A DNA stretch of 64,000 nucleotides, from positions 46,162,135 through 46,226,134 of the forward strand of contig JAWZYU010000010.1 in NCBI GenBank assembly GCA_038380435.1, in the 5' to 3' direction. The notes beneath the pieces were generated by a model. That model had not been told where the DNA came from. It saw nothing but the letters and a program-made list of their open reading frames with translations, and did not search any database. A program made the position numbers and the translations under genes. Below, piece by piece: positions 43,201-45,199 of the stretch. How positions within the stretch are numbered: the first letter of the stretch is position 1; each line of letters begins with the position of its first letter. Source of the stretch: Ryuthela nishihirai. Lineage: Eukaryota > Arthropoda > Arachnida > Araneae > Heptathelidae.

Positions 43201-44668
43201 TGAAATAGATTTAATTGAGATTTTTATTAAAAGCTTATTGAAGAAGTTACTGAGTTCTGTATCTGAGTTACTATAGACATAACAAGAAACTGTACCTAGT
43301 AAAGTGGTTGATGAGTGCTTGTTTTATCTCCATGTGTTTGCATATACAGTATGTTATTCTGTATTAATGGCCTGGATCTACAAAAACAAATAGGGGAGGG
43401 TAAGCGCGAAATCGAGCCAGAAACATTTTAACCTTCGCTTTAGAAGTTTTTAAAAAATGCATGCAATATGAACAATTTAATAATTTTTAGTTTCTATTAC
43501 CATTAGTAGCATTCTCAAAAGGGAAAGTTGGGCACCCCACCACTCCAGATCCGGCCCTGATTGTATTTATATTTGTCTTATTTATTTAATATTATTTTCA
43601 TTCATTATCCTCGATGAGTTTAACTGCTCATGGAACCATATATTTGATTATCATACTTTTATATACTATTTACAGTATACTGTATATGTTCTGTATTACA
43701 TAATTACGGTGACCATATTTTTTGGAGAAAATAAAGGACAAATCAGAAATTGTTTCATAATGAAAAAAAAGCATGTTGCGTTTATTTGTTTCACTAAAAC
43801 TAAAAAGCTTTATAACATTTATTATAAAATATAAGCATATACATAGCATTTTAAACAATCATATTGTTACTTTAAAAATTTTTAATTTTAATACTTTTCA
43901 CAAGAATGAAGTTTTTTTAATAAATCAGGTTTGTGTTTTAAAAATTCATAAAACTGTATACAATTCATGTCAAAGTTGCATTTGGTATAAATGCATGCTT
44001 TCAATGTTTCGATTTTTAATTTGGTTTTTTCACTGGTCCACATATTGTTCGCTAATCAAAATACTCGTTCAATGGGGGGCGCATTAGATCCAGGGAGACA
44101 TAAGCAAAATTTCAACGTTTTTTAAAATGTTTTTAAGAGATACGTGTTTATCTGTGAAATATTTAAAAATTTGAACCCATCTACTGCGCGCCAATATTCA
44201 GTTTACTGTTTTATTTCACAAAAAATGTACAAAATGGCCATTTTAGAAAAAAAATAAATCTAAAGGACAGAACAGTGAAATAAAGGACTGTCCTCTTAAA
44301 TAAAGGACGTATGGTCACCGTATACATAATCAATAAATTTGAAATGAATATTTGTAGCGCATTTACTCTATATGCATCTTTTACAGATATACTGGTATTT
44401 TGGTCATGTACTGATTTCATTTGGACTTGCCTTTTTATGCTCTTTGGTCTTCGAATCGCCTTTTCTTTGCTTAGAAAAAGTATTTATCCAGAGAACAACT
44501 TCGTGCAACGAAATGTCAGCGAACCAAATCAATGCTAGTGAAGATGACAAACAAGGGAAATCCTTTTGGAGCCGTTATTCTGCGTTGCCATCAAGAATAT
44601 TTAAGAAAAGAAATTGTCATAGTTTTTGCGGTTTATATAAAGAACGGAATATTAAAAATGTCGTGTAG
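1184..44668 (+). CDS. Gene 1: nrf-6-like membrane acyltransferase (spliced, 5' partial)
   Basis: Multi-pass acyltransferase of the acyltransferase-3 / nrf-6 family. Family knowledge: C. elegans nrf-6 and ndg-4 act in lipid and drug uptake and yolk transport; the substrate here is unknown. Exons: 1184-1275, 1625-1795, 7905-7998, 8394-8477, 9745-9910, 11070-11149, 18567-18689, 23218-23335, 27943-28129, 39281-39423 (alternative copy 37829-37971), 44387-44668. All junctions are GT/AG and all phases agree, giving 512 residues plus stop. Seen: GLRFLSLMWVMLGH (Arg, ten residues, His), SVETFFFISGLLIS, HRIWRIAPSY, RRNWWSNLLFINNF, CLVHSWYLSVELQ and about ten hydrophobic segments. The N-terminal cysteine-rich NRF domain and start codon are left of the window. 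Introns reach about 11 kb and are loaded with transposons. Family assignment is firm; function is inferred. Confidence 0.88.
1625..1795 (+). CDS. Gene 1 exon b: catalytic R-X10-H segment
   Basis: Acceptor TTAG ends at 1624 and donor GTAAGT starts at 1796. The exon encodes a linker (GTLLKILLCFSALSNTEKLF) and then HGLRFLSLMWVMLGHTY. The Arg and His separated by ten residues are the conserved acyltransferase-3 motif, inferred to lie at the active site. In phase 1, out phase 1. Confidence 0.9.
1931..1987 (+). pseudogene. Partial duplicate of exon a, lying after exon b
   Basis: After a TTTGTTGCAG acceptor, a 57-nt stretch encodes GIMMDMILRTKEVKNKC, a diverged copy of the end of exon a, with donor GTAAAG. 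About 45 bp of following intron also matches intron 1, so it arose by genomic duplication. Its length is a multiple of three and its phases (1 in, 1 out) would allow in-frame inclusion between exons b and c. It would, however, duplicate a cytosolic basic stretch out of order. Probably a relic. Confidence 0.6.
2320..2406. mobile_element. Short palindromic MITE (87 bp) with TA flanks
   Basis: Two inverted arms of about 29 bp (CCGTATTTCTTCGATTCTAA and its complement) close around a 30-bp centre. The element is flanked by TA on both sides. This suggests a non-autonomous derivative of a TA-targeting DNA transposon. Confidence 0.75.
2735..2850 (+). mobile_element. SINE-B fragment lacking its tRNA head
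   Basis: Matches the body and tail of the SINE-B copy at 459-663 from TTTCTGCTGAGGTCC onward, ending in the TTTA-rich tail. The head is missing, as expected from incomplete reverse transcription. It lies inside the hAT element. Confidence 0.8.
3237..4361 (+). pseudogene. 5'-truncated LINE copy: reverse transcriptase 3' half
   Basis: Begins in the middle of the reverse transcriptase domain at the motif corresponding to VDFKKAFDS and runs to the (GAT)n tail. It aligns throughout with 31499-32616. An open frame of 280 codons (3471-4313) carries SDYADDLALLA and the C-terminal RERLRWFGHVARM. Upstream it has a Trp-to-stop change near 3392 and a two-base insertion near 3467. Dead on arrival by 5' truncation. 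Confidence 0.9.
4496..6290 (+). pseudogene. hAT transposase pseudogene, ZBED5 / SCAND3-like
   Basis: Starts MDKWLKIENSKRKRP, a typical opening for this hAT group. A BED-finger-like segment follows (FAWCRHENEPKPQCIICYEQ, with Cys-X2-Cys). Later pieces show the RNase H-like core (DGARAMTGSRGGVHAKIKEV, THCIIHREALATK) and, near 6130-6260, a dimerisation-like C-terminus. Frameshifts near 4550 and 5250 and several stops break the frame. The N-terminal frame is lost after 18 codons and resumes as an ORF at 4515. Not functional as it stands. Confidence 0.8.
6582..7904. other. Intron of gene 1, no recognised element
   Basis: AT-rich intronic sequence between the hAT element and exon c. I recognise no transposon or exon. 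The final stretch supplies the pyrimidine tract and TTAG acceptor of exon 7905-7998. Confidence 0.5.
7905..7998 (+). CDS. Gene 1 exon c: SVETFFFIS segment
   Basis: Acceptor TTAG ends at 7904 and donor GTAAGT starts at 7999. The true frame, set by phase 1 entry, reads R-YLKINKEFAHGIGFQMINN and then GFFSVETFFFIS. It leaves with AG, completing Ser with the next exon. SV(D/E)TFFF(L/I)SG is a conserved nrf-6 family motif. A longer ORF in another frame across the same bases is a shadow. Confidence 0.8.
8394..8477 (+). CDS. Gene 1 exon d: GLLIS to HRIWR
   Basis: 84 nt with acceptor CAG at 8391-8393 and donor GTAAGA from 8478. It encodes GLLISRGRMKHKTEKINILA followed by YVFHRIW, and the split Arg codon is completed by the next exon. 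Basic residues fit a cytosolic loop before the conserved (H/R)RxxRIxPxY motif of acyltransferase-3 proteins. Confidence 0.85.
8727..9030 (+). mobile_element. SINE-A, old diverged copy
   Basis: Recognisable tRNA-like head (GCTTAGTCAGTACCGCGCC, CCAGGTTGAGTTCC), the central GTTAAAGAACGCGC block and CTACCATCTGTCTCC of SINE-A. It has many substitutions and indels, so it is older than most copies in this window. Confidence 0.75.
9040..9490 (-). repeat. Three tandem segments of a short MITE-like repeat (family M)
   Basis: Each segment of roughly 130 bp contains a 'Catgaatttt(c/t)catgcatttt' block, AAGAAATGTTTT and a CCAGTCTCTTGCCCTCC-like pyrimidine stretch. The same order occurs at 28327, 44960 and 46417, and the complement at 17940, 38913 and 43368. 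The clear GGCCCGGATCTA-type terminal repeats seen there are not evident here. Confidence 0.55.
9745..9910 (+). CDS. Gene 1 exon e: IAPSY and RRNWWSNLLF
   Basis: 166 nt, phase 2 in and phase 0 out, donor GTACGT. It encodes RIAPSYVMIIASTLLLPAIG, then a conserved luminal loop (RGPLWHETIDPIAENCRRNW) and WSNLLFINNFVNVGNM. The loop Cys and RRNWW block are strongly conserved in nrf-6 relatives. Confidence 0.9.
10430..10946. mobile_element. Foldback element FB1, copy 1
   Basis: Ends in inverted repeats of about 36 bp (AAAAGTTAGG...GTTAAGTCAATAGGAA at the left, complement at the right). Deeper subterminal inverted similarity includes AAATCTTGATTTTTGAACAG and its counterparts. About 515 bp, no coding potential. 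Relatives occur at 42460, 46957 and 62024, with parts near 20220. Confidence 0.75.
11070..11149 (+). CDS. Gene 1 exon f: CLVHSWYLSVELQ
   Basis: 80 nt, acceptor TTTTAG ending at 11069 and donor GTAAGT from 11150. It encodes CLVHSWYLSVELQLSVLLLA followed by VLVPLVK. The C-x-x-HSWYL-x-x-(D/E)-x-Q block is one of the best conserved in the family and begins a membrane helix. Confidence 0.9.
11552..12980 (-). mobile_element. Non-autonomous Helitron copy 1 (with SINE-A insertion)
   Basis: Reading the minus strand, it starts TCTATATAATAAAAG next to a host A/T junction and ends with a CCGGGCAGCGCC-type hairpin shortly before the terminus. The terminal CTAG is eroded here but intact in copy 2 (34790-37006). 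Internal sequence (GGCATTCTGTAATTCCCGAC and others) is shared with copy 2. No Rep/helicase coding is present. A SINE-A sits at 12582-12965. Confidence 0.7.
12582..12965 (+). mobile_element. SINE-A, full length, 14-bp target duplication
   Basis: The head resembles tRNA-Met (GGCTCAGTCGGTAGCGCGCC, GTCTCGTAATCTG, GGTTCGAGTCCC). The body holds GACGTTAAGCCGTGG and GTTAAAGAACACGCTGG, and the tail ends ACAACCCAACC. It is flanked by perfect cttttattatatag repeats (12568-12581 and 12966-12979). It is inserted at the end of a Helitron and is a young copy. Confidence 0.95.
13255..13680 (+). mobile_element. SINE-A, diverged, with internal insertion
   Basis: Head (CAGTAGCGCGCCAGGCTC, GGTTCGAGTCCC), core (CTAAAGAACACGCTGGATAG) and tail (GTGCCGTTCAGAGGTATAAA) are recognisable. 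About 50 extra bases follow the ATTTATCT block compared with young copies. No clean target duplication was seen. Confidence 0.85.
13715..14105. repeat. GC-rich block of unknown origin
   Basis: A GC-rich island in AT-rich surroundings, containing two related 'ctgtcc(a/t)accgg...ccggtcagca' segments, an ACAAGGTGGTCCCC hairpin and a G-run. It resembles the 5' region of some non-LTR retrotransposons, but no coding domain confirms this. ORFs on both strands here are compositional. Confidence 0.4.
14110..15525 (+). pseudogene. Tc1-like transposase pseudogene
   Basis: Pieces in several frames give the Tc1-like order: an N-terminal helix-turn-helix (GRIIGLCEAG, RRIAAHVHWN), then after the repeat array the catalytic region with VVLSDEYSFSLGAHDG (first acidic residue), VWGAIGYDSRSPLVRITGTL, TTARYISAFLQPVLLSFLGG, the IFQHDARVHTA block, and SPIENLW-like remains near 15330. 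The C-terminus near 15480 has RIAACITVHGG. Multiple stops and frameshifts, plus a 33-bp minisatellite in the middle, make it inactive. Confidence 0.8.
14402..14877. repeat. 33-bp minisatellite inside a transposase relic
   Basis: About 14 near-identical units of GCATGAGGCAACCTGCGCTC + TAACATGACCTGC. Variants include one unit with a 3-bp deletion near 14690. The repeat is a multiple of three, so it produces long repetitive ORFs on both strands that are artefacts. It arose from a single transposase segment still visible at its edges. Confidence 0.95.
15755..15985 (-). repeat. R285 dispersed repeat, inverted copy
   Basis: On the minus strand this reads the same order as the tandem units at 38050-40290: GCGCCCTCTACGGTTGAAAA, a 'ttgcaaacgatgcattt' block, and GAGTTGACCC. 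It is a single diverged unit in the opposite orientation, showing that the unit is dispersed. Confidence 0.65.
16437..16500. repeat. Short hairpin element
   Basis: Near-perfect inverted arms (AGTCCTCGACTTTCGGAC and TCCGAAAGTCGAGAACT) separated by a second small inverted pair. About 60 bp in total. It looks like a miniature foldback transposon end pair. No pol III or splicing signal was seen. Confidence 0.6.
16746..16830 (+). mobile_element. tRNA-like head of a third SINE-type repeat
   Basis: Contains GGTGGCTCAGTGGTATCGCG (A-box-like) and GAGTTCGAGTC (B-box-like) with a plausible anticodon arm. It lacks paired acceptor-stem ends, so I do not call it a tRNA gene. Only one copy is in the window. 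Confidence 0.5.
16832..17939. other. Gene 1 intron, unclassified
   Basis: Intronic sequence without a recognised transposon. It includes an open stretch at 16954-17178 bounded by AG and GT dinucleotides with no recognised domain. It also includes, at about 17486-17521, a Kozak-like ATGGCGACTTTGC followed by GTAATT. Neither fits the acyltransferase. Confidence 0.35.
17940..18098 (+). mobile_element. Family M MITE, truncated by SINE-B
   Basis: Starts CAGGCCCGTATCTCTGG, matching the M terminal repeat, and contains TTCTTGAAAAATGCA. It ends where a SINE-B begins. Confidence 0.6.
18099..18275 (-). mobile_element. SINE-B, reverse orientation
   Basis: The complement carries a tRNA-like head (ATGTAGTGGTTAGCATGCTT), a TTCGAGGCGGGG B-box region, and the SINE-B body ending in CAAGCAGCTTGAGGGG. 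It is diverged from the copies at 459 and 58273. Confidence 0.8.
18567..18689 (+). CDS. Gene 1 exon g: membrane helix and FPPTPL loop
   Basis: 123 nt, acceptor TTTACAG ending at 18566 and donor GTAAGT from 18690. It encodes K-WPLVAFSINLALLLSSVAA, then TAGVNAAYGFPPTPLILFPN with a split Arg. Phase 2 in, phase 2 out. Confidence 0.88.
18690..19280. other. Gene 1 intron, nothing recognised
   Basis: AT-rich sequence between exon g and the foldback cluster. No repeat, exon or structured element was identified. Confidence 0.4.
19556..20207. mobile_element. FB2 foldback element with large central hairpin
   Basis: Termini GTTACGGCTAAAG and CTTTAGCGGTAAC are inverted and flanked by TATATAT. Subterminal AATGTGCACATTACCTAG blocks recur inverted. 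At 19768-19912 a hairpin with arms of over 50 bp pairs (CATTATAAAAAACGCC, GGCCAAGTGAGAACGAAT and complements). A diverged arm of the same hairpin is at 48040-48095. No transposase ORF. Confidence 0.75.
20359..21148 (+). mobile_element. SINE-A host copy, split by a second SINE-A
   Basis: The head is at 20359-20416 and the remainder at 20810-21148. Flanking target duplications are TGCATCTCAG at 20349-20358 and 21149-21158. The body has a local duplication of the GTTAAAGAACACA block. The interrupting copy is 20417-20809. Confidence 0.9.
20417..20809 (-). mobile_element. SINE-A nested inside SINE-A, antisense
   Basis: A full-length antisense copy from GGGTTGTTTAACTTCTGAGC to the CCTCCGCCCC head, followed by a pyrimidine stretch. 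The target duplication CCCAGCTT lies at 20409-20416 and 20810-20817, inside the host SINE's own B-box region. Confidence 0.9.
21160..21899. other. Gene 1 intron, nothing recognised
   Basis: AT-rich intronic sequence. It contains one short direct repeat, 'acatgtcattagaa', near 21665-21700. Nothing else was recognised. Confidence 0.4.
21900..22755 (+). pseudogene. Mariner-like (SETMAR-type) transposase relic split by SINE-A
   Basis: The left piece encodes EIETVIRFLGTKDPTGGNPI and VLSVQHLRKWCHEF, like the first helix-turn-helix of mariner transposases (xRAVIKFLxLKGxxPxEI...VKxWxxEF). After the SINE, the right piece reads SDFHFFGKLKKHLRGRLFTF with a C-terminal YDKYLNKSGN-like end. The catalytic middle is missing, so this is an internally deleted relic. 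Interrupted by 22101-22493. Confidence 0.65.
22101..22493 (-). mobile_element. SINE-A, antisense, in mariner relic
   Basis: Runs from TGCAGTGGGTTGGGTTGTTT to the head complement (GACTGAGCCATTCCCTCCC). A short target duplication ATGTCT is present at 22095-22100 and 22494-22499. It is moderately diverged. Confidence 0.9.
23218..23335 (+). CDS. Gene 1 exon h: Y-IKPYTHMVSYCGGIAVGYL
   Basis: 118 nt, acceptor CTAG ending at 23217 and donor GTGAGT from 23336. It encodes DRQHYINTLYIKPYTHMVSY, then CGGIAVGYLTAARKITISP. The Y-x-K-P-(Y/W)-x-R/H...G...GY pattern is the family's conserved block. The counterpart in gene 2 is 63290-63410. Confidence 0.9.
23746..24079. mobile_element. Tigger/pogo-type MITE (334 bp), TA flanked
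   Basis: Termini CAGTGGACCCCCGATATAAC and, on the complement, CAGTGGACCTTCGTTATAGC. It is flanked by TA (23744-23745, 24080-24081). The interior is non-coding with CG-rich ends. The ends are those of pogo/Tigger-like elements. Confidence 0.88.
24305..24695 (-). mobile_element. SINE-A, full length, young, 14-bp target duplication
   Basis: A nearly consensus copy in antisense. The target duplication AGAGACTGAGGGCT is at 24291-24304 and 24696-24709. The GGTTCGAGTCCCAGCTGGGT head region is intact on the complement. Confidence 0.95.
25014..25210 (+). mobile_element. SINE-B inside mariner element
   Basis: The tRNA-like head GGCCCAGTGGTTAGCGTGCT, B-box-like GGGTTAGAACCC and body up to GCAAGCAGCTGCTTGAGG are present. 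It is diverged and lacks a long tail. Confidence 0.85.
25829..26124 (-). mobile_element. SINE-A, 5'-truncated, inside mariner element
   Basis: It lacks the tRNA head: the complement starts at TCCGCAAAATTCCCCGCCC. The target duplication AGTCACTTAGGG is at 25817-25828 and 26125-26136, and restores the transposase sequence when removed. Confidence 0.92.
27130..27690. repeat. 37-bp AT-rich minisatellite in gene 1 intron
   Basis: About 14 units of AATATGAATGTTATTATATC + TTTAATATGATATTATT, with a recurrent shorter variant lacking one ATT. Long and short units alternate in runs, suggesting higher-order amplification. No coding potential. Confidence 0.92.
27943..28129 (+). CDS. Gene 1 exon i: ESTIYA helix pair
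   Basis: 187 nt, phase 0 in and phase 1 out, donor GTAAAC. It encodes LIQWIGWCSSFLMGITIVFG, then VTGWNRGRIPGIVESTIYAA and SSRLVWTVCLSWIVIACLSG + NGG. The exon in gene 2 (56761-56947) has the same length and shares ESTIYA, WIV and GxGG. Confidence 0.92.
28327..28566 (+). mobile_element. Family M MITE, complete (240 bp)
   Basis: Inverted termini AAGGCCGGATCTATG and, on the complement, CCAGGCCCGGATTTAG. It contains AGAATGCTAGTAAGTGTAAT, ACAAGAACATTTTTTAAAGA and a pyrimidine-rich 3' part. One of about seven relatives here. Confidence 0.7.
28690..28764 (-). mobile_element. Fragment of LINE 3' end, antisense
   Basis: The complement contains GGTTGGACCTCCGTAGCCCA followed by TGGCTGCATGAGGA, the last coding and 3' untranslated bases of the LINE family at 29024. 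It lies about 260 bp upstream of that intact copy in the opposite orientation. Confidence 0.8.
29024..32616 (+). mobile_element. Apparently full-length LINE (endonuclease + reverse transcriptase)
   Basis: The left boundary is defined by the start of similarity to the copy at 48923 (ATGGTAGCTAGGTA). The right end is a (GAT)n microsatellite tail. The 5' region of about 540 bp precedes a single large ORF. A single ORF with endonuclease and reverse transcriptase and a simple-repeat tail resembles RTE-type LINEs; the clade is inferred. I could not identify a clear target duplication. It sits in a gene 1 intron in sense orientation. Confidence 0.88.
29562..32573 (+). CDS. LINE polyprotein: AP-endonuclease + reverse transcriptase, intact
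   Basis: 1003 codons without interruption. Residues about 45-280 form an exonuclease/endonuclease/phosphatase-fold endonuclease: GSWNVRTL, LGLQETRW, CCYAPTED, VLGDFNAKVG, MIDYILI and SDHYLV supply the usual Asn, Glu, Tyr, Asp/Asn, Asp and Asp/His. Residues about 525-790 form the reverse transcriptase: PIFKKGDRSSCDNYRGISLL, QCGFRSGRGCVDQI, SFVDFKKAFDSV (first Asp), GVRQGCILSPFLF and LDYADDLALL (catalytic YADD). The C-terminus has ILGIRWFNFVTNDE and RERLRWFGHVARM, common to LINE C-termini. Host annotation pipelines often label such ORFs 'craniofacial development protein 2-like'. The start at 29562 is the first ATG of the frame; earlier initiation is possible. All catalytic residues seem present. 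Confidence 0.92.
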   Translation: MASAFSSGGTGLCPMSAIRGLFDIVGIPSLNKHSFFKHPTNHFLSIGSWNVRTLHRAFSLDVLTQEFHRYNLDILGLQETRWTDKGQILKNNLKFLFSGRDDKKHHQGVGLLLSRHASDALLGYECINERFLTAKFQTSVKDLNVICCYAPTEDADEDEKDRFYEQLQDILNSVKKGDITLVLGDFNAKVGTDSDLWGGVIGPFGIGSCNSNGQRLLQVSKLNGFRITNTYYKHRDIHKYTWVSPDGLHKNMIDYILINSKWTSSVRNTRAYRGAEIGSDHYLVKSVLQLKLKKCCARVKKFTFNTEALKDPVIAKAYHDRLLSHYDSHGLLTTEVEEEWDHFKQAFLDTNSTLLGKKEQKRQNYLSDKALELISERKNCRNVLNQYPTSPNRKHYRDLNKLVKDQLAADKNFWLDGLADKAEEAVRQHNSRELYQIVNVLCGRKRTGIQGLKDKQGKIIEGEDSVMARWAEHFSDVLNNVVSSTPIVCNDDRCIGGFNVGPITQSEVSLAVSKLKLHKSPGVDEITTEMLRAGNVSVTTWMTEILNLFYDKGMVPKDFTRAIVIPIFKKGDRSSCDNYRGISLLSVPGKVLSMIVLNRIKNLVDRQLRDEQCGFRSGRGCVDQIFSLRQILEKCLEFQKPLVASFVDFKKAFDSVNRHNLWLIVRSYGIPDKLVNIMKALYNNTESCVRVGKACSNWFSITSGVRQGCILSPFLFSLVIDYVMRNSLQGKDFGLKWAGDRKISDLDYADDLALLANDVDEMNSFIRAVDETGSRVGLVINREKTKVMKIGQAGCDSVNLNGCSLEQVSQFNYLGSYVTDSGDVRHEINRRIGIAAGTFKNLWRVWRNRRIHLKTKIRLYNSLVLSTVSYGSETWTLCKQDNRKLDAFDSRCLRSILGIRWFNFVTNDEIRKRSLQPPLSSILCRERLRWFGHVARMNNYRLANRVMNSVPKGLRKKGRPRMRWADNVKQDLVRIGVQWPDAVDVAQDRLAWRTKLHGLVGPP
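32617..33398. other. Gene 1 intron, nothing recognised
   Basis: AT-rich intronic sequence between the LINE and a SINE-A. No exon or repeat recognised. Confidence 0.4.
33399..33782 (+). mobile_element. SINE-A, full length, young
   Basis: Near-consensus copy with head GGTGGCTCAGTCGGTAGCTC and tail AAAACAACCCAACC. The target duplication GAATGCTA (possibly CCCGAATGCTA) is at 33391-33398 and 33783-33790. Confidence 0.95.
33791..34574. other. Gene 1 intron, nothing recognised
   Basis: Intronic sequence with a slightly GC-richer patch near 34090-34230 (TGACGTCACATG). No exon or known repeat recognised. Confidence 0.4.
35115..36480. mobile_element. Unclassified insertion inside Helitron copy 2
   Basis: Sequence absent from Helitron copy 1, where the flanks join as TTGCAAATGTCATTGCTGAC. 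It is GC-richer than its surroundings. The left end begins TTTTTGGTGACCACC; the right end holds TGTGGGTACGACACATTG. These recall LTR-retrotransposon junctions, but I see no gag or pol domain. A SINE-A (35859-36246) is nested within it. Confidence 0.5.
35859..36246 (+). mobile_element. SINE-A, full length, 12-bp target duplication
   Basis: Near-consensus copy with head GGTGGCTCAGTCGGTAGCGC. The target duplication CTCAGCTCCCCT is at 35847-35858 and 36247-36258. It is the third nesting level: LINE, Helitron, unknown insert, SINE. Confidence 0.95.
37074..37473. mobile_element. Mariner-type MITE, 400 bp
   Basis: Termini CAGAGTGATTCCAAATTCGT and, on the complement, CAGAATGATTCAAAATTCGT, both followed by GCAACCC, with TA on each side. 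It is inserted in the old LINE, whose sequence closes across one TA. It shares its ends with the mariner element at 24917-26809, so it is likely a deletion derivative of a related element. Confidence 0.88.
37829..37971 (+). CDS. Duplicate of gene 1 exon j (possible alternative exon)
   Basis: 143 nt, same length and phases as exon 39281-39423, with AG before it and GTAAGT after it, and no stop. It encodes GIVKRLLIWKAFVPLSHLTF, then FTYLIHTLVQLMYAGFIHER and IYGHHLTF. It differs at a few positions from the main copy, including Arg to His, and Pro to Thr after LIH. Because 143 is not a multiple of three, including both copies would shift the frame, as with mutually exclusive exons. Against use: the upstream 25 bases are LINE-derived (GATAAGCGCTGGAGTCCTTA) and lack a good pyrimidine tract. 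Confidence 0.55.
38030..38838 (+). repeat. R285 tandem units, first cluster
   Basis: About three units of around 285 bp, each with GCGCCCTCTAACTGTGGAAA-like and GAGTTGACCCCTTA-like blocks separated by a T-rich segment (TGTTTTTAGAGAT...). The same units recur at 39480-40290 through the segmental duplication and continue to about 41060. Confidence 0.8.
38913..39176 (-). mobile_element. Family M MITE with short GGT expansion
   Basis: Left end CAGGTCTGGATCTAAAA; body with AATCGAGCCA, CTTGAAAAATGCATTAAATA and TAGCATTCTGAAGGGTAAGG; right end CACCCCCTAGATACTG. A (GGT)n run near 38950 is private to this copy. Confidence 0.6.
39275..40290 (+). repeat. Segmental duplication, copy B (main exon j)
   Basis: The counterpart of 37823-38838, 1,452 bp downstream. 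This copy has a proper pyrimidine tract (CTTCTTATTTTTTCCTTAG) before the exon and is taken as the original. Confidence 0.85.
39281..39423 (+). CDS. Gene 1 exon j: WKAFVPLSRLTFFTYLIHP
   Basis: 143 nt, phase 1 in, phase 0 out, donor GTAAGT. It encodes GIVNRFLSWKAFVPLSRLTF, then FTYLIHPLVQLMYAGFIHER and IYGHHLTF. W-x-P/AFxPLSRLTYxxYLxHP is a conserved nrf-6 block. The gene 2 equivalent (53913-54055) is also 143 nt. Confidence 0.92.
40291..41270 (+). repeat. Further diverged R285 units and a foldback half
   Basis: Continuing R285-like units near 40560-40800 and 40840-41060 (CAATGAGTTGACCCCTTACG). At 40430-40505 lies half of the foldback MITE found complete at 42812-42988 (GACCTCAGTCAGAGGTCGAA, AATTACTCACAAGTAA). 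Confidence 0.6.
41272..41527 (+). mobile_element. SINE-A fragment lacking its head
   Basis: Starts within the body (CCGATGGGCTTGGAAAAGCT) and runs to GGTAAAACATCTCAACTC. Diverged; 5'-truncated. Confidence 0.85.
41754..42140 (+). mobile_element. SINE-A, full length, 12-bp target duplication
   Basis: Head TTCAGTCGGTAGCGCGCTAG, body and tail complete. The target duplication CTTTTATCCCAG is at 41742-41753 and 42141-42152. Moderately diverged. Confidence 0.92.
42460..43316. mobile_element. Foldback element FB1, copy 2
   Basis: Inverted arms of at least 60 bp, with ATTAGGTACAATTTTCTGTG and, on the complement of the right end, ACTAGGTACAGTTTCTTGTT, followed by further paired blocks (CAGATATAGAATTCAGTAAC). 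The centre contains a second palindromic element (42812-42988). No ORF. Confidence 0.8.
42812..42988. mobile_element. Small foldback MITE nested in FB1
   Basis: A palindrome of about 175 bp: CACTTACTTGTGAGTAACTT at the left and its complement AGTTACTCACAAGTAAGTG at the right, with further inner pairing around CCTCCTCGGA. A related half-copy is at 40430-40505. Confidence 0.85.
43368..43559 (-). mobile_element. Family M MITE (about 190 bp)
   Basis: Left end GGCCTGGATCTAC, right end on the complement CAGGGCCGGATCTGG. The interior is the shared M order in reverse (CGAGCCAGAAACATTT, AGCATTCTCAAAAGG). Confidence 0.75.
44387..44668 (+). CDS. Gene 1 last exon k
   Basis: Acceptor TTTTACAG ends at 44386; phase 0. 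It encodes the last membrane helix (IYWYFGHVLISFGLAFLCSL, VFESPFLCLEKVFI) and a hydrophilic cytosolic tail rich in Lys/Arg, ending at TAG 44666-44668. (V/L)FE(S/A)P(F/M)xxLEK is the classic family C-terminal motif. Confidence 0.92.
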   Translation: MYWYFGHVLISFGLAFLCSLVFESPFLCLEKVFIQRTTSCNEMSANQINASEDDKQGKSFWSRYSALPSRIFKKRNCHSFCGLYKERNIKNVV

Positions 44669-44809
44669 TTCAAACCCATAGTAGTCATTCTCCCCCATTC
44701 AAAAAACGGTGGAGAAGTCATTTTACTCTCAGGTAAAAGATTTACATGCTGCATTTTTCACGTTTTATGTCACCAACAAACTTATTCATACAAACGAAAA
44801 TTTTATTTA

Positions 44810-44815
44810 AATAAA
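44810..44815 (+). promoter_or_regulatory. Putative polyadenylation signal of gene 1
   Basis: AATAAA about 145 nt after the stop codon. In AT-rich DNA this is weak evidence on its own. Confidence 0.45.
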
Positions 44816-44959
44816 AATTTTTCCTATCATATGTATGTTTGAACCAAGATATTACATTTTTCTTTCGTTTGCATCCATTTTATCTGATCAATATACGAAC
44901 CAAGTCACGGAAGAGACTGCATATTTTCAGCTTTTTATTTAGTTCAACACTGAAGTACA

Positions 44960-45192
44960 CAGGGCGGGATCTAGGAAAGCAGGAAGAGATCCATGCCACC
45001 CCATTTGAGATGTATTTTCCATATTTTTTCCCATATTTCCCATATTTTTCAAGAATTTTTGGAAAATTTCTAAAACGAAGGGCAAACATTAATAGTGGAG
45101 CGGAAATCCAGTCTCTTAGCTCCCCCTTTACCTTTTTCCGGCTCGATTGCGTAGCTTGCCATCCCCCCTGTTGTTTTTCTAGATCCGGATTG
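44960..45192 (+). mobile_element. Family M MITE
   Basis: Left end CAGGGCGGGATCTAGG, right end CTAGATCCGGATTG, with internal GGAAATCCAGTCTCTTAGCT. It contains a local duplication of CCATATTTTTCCCATATTT. Lies in the intergenic region between the two genes. Confidence 0.7.
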
Positions 45193-45199
45193 ATAGTCT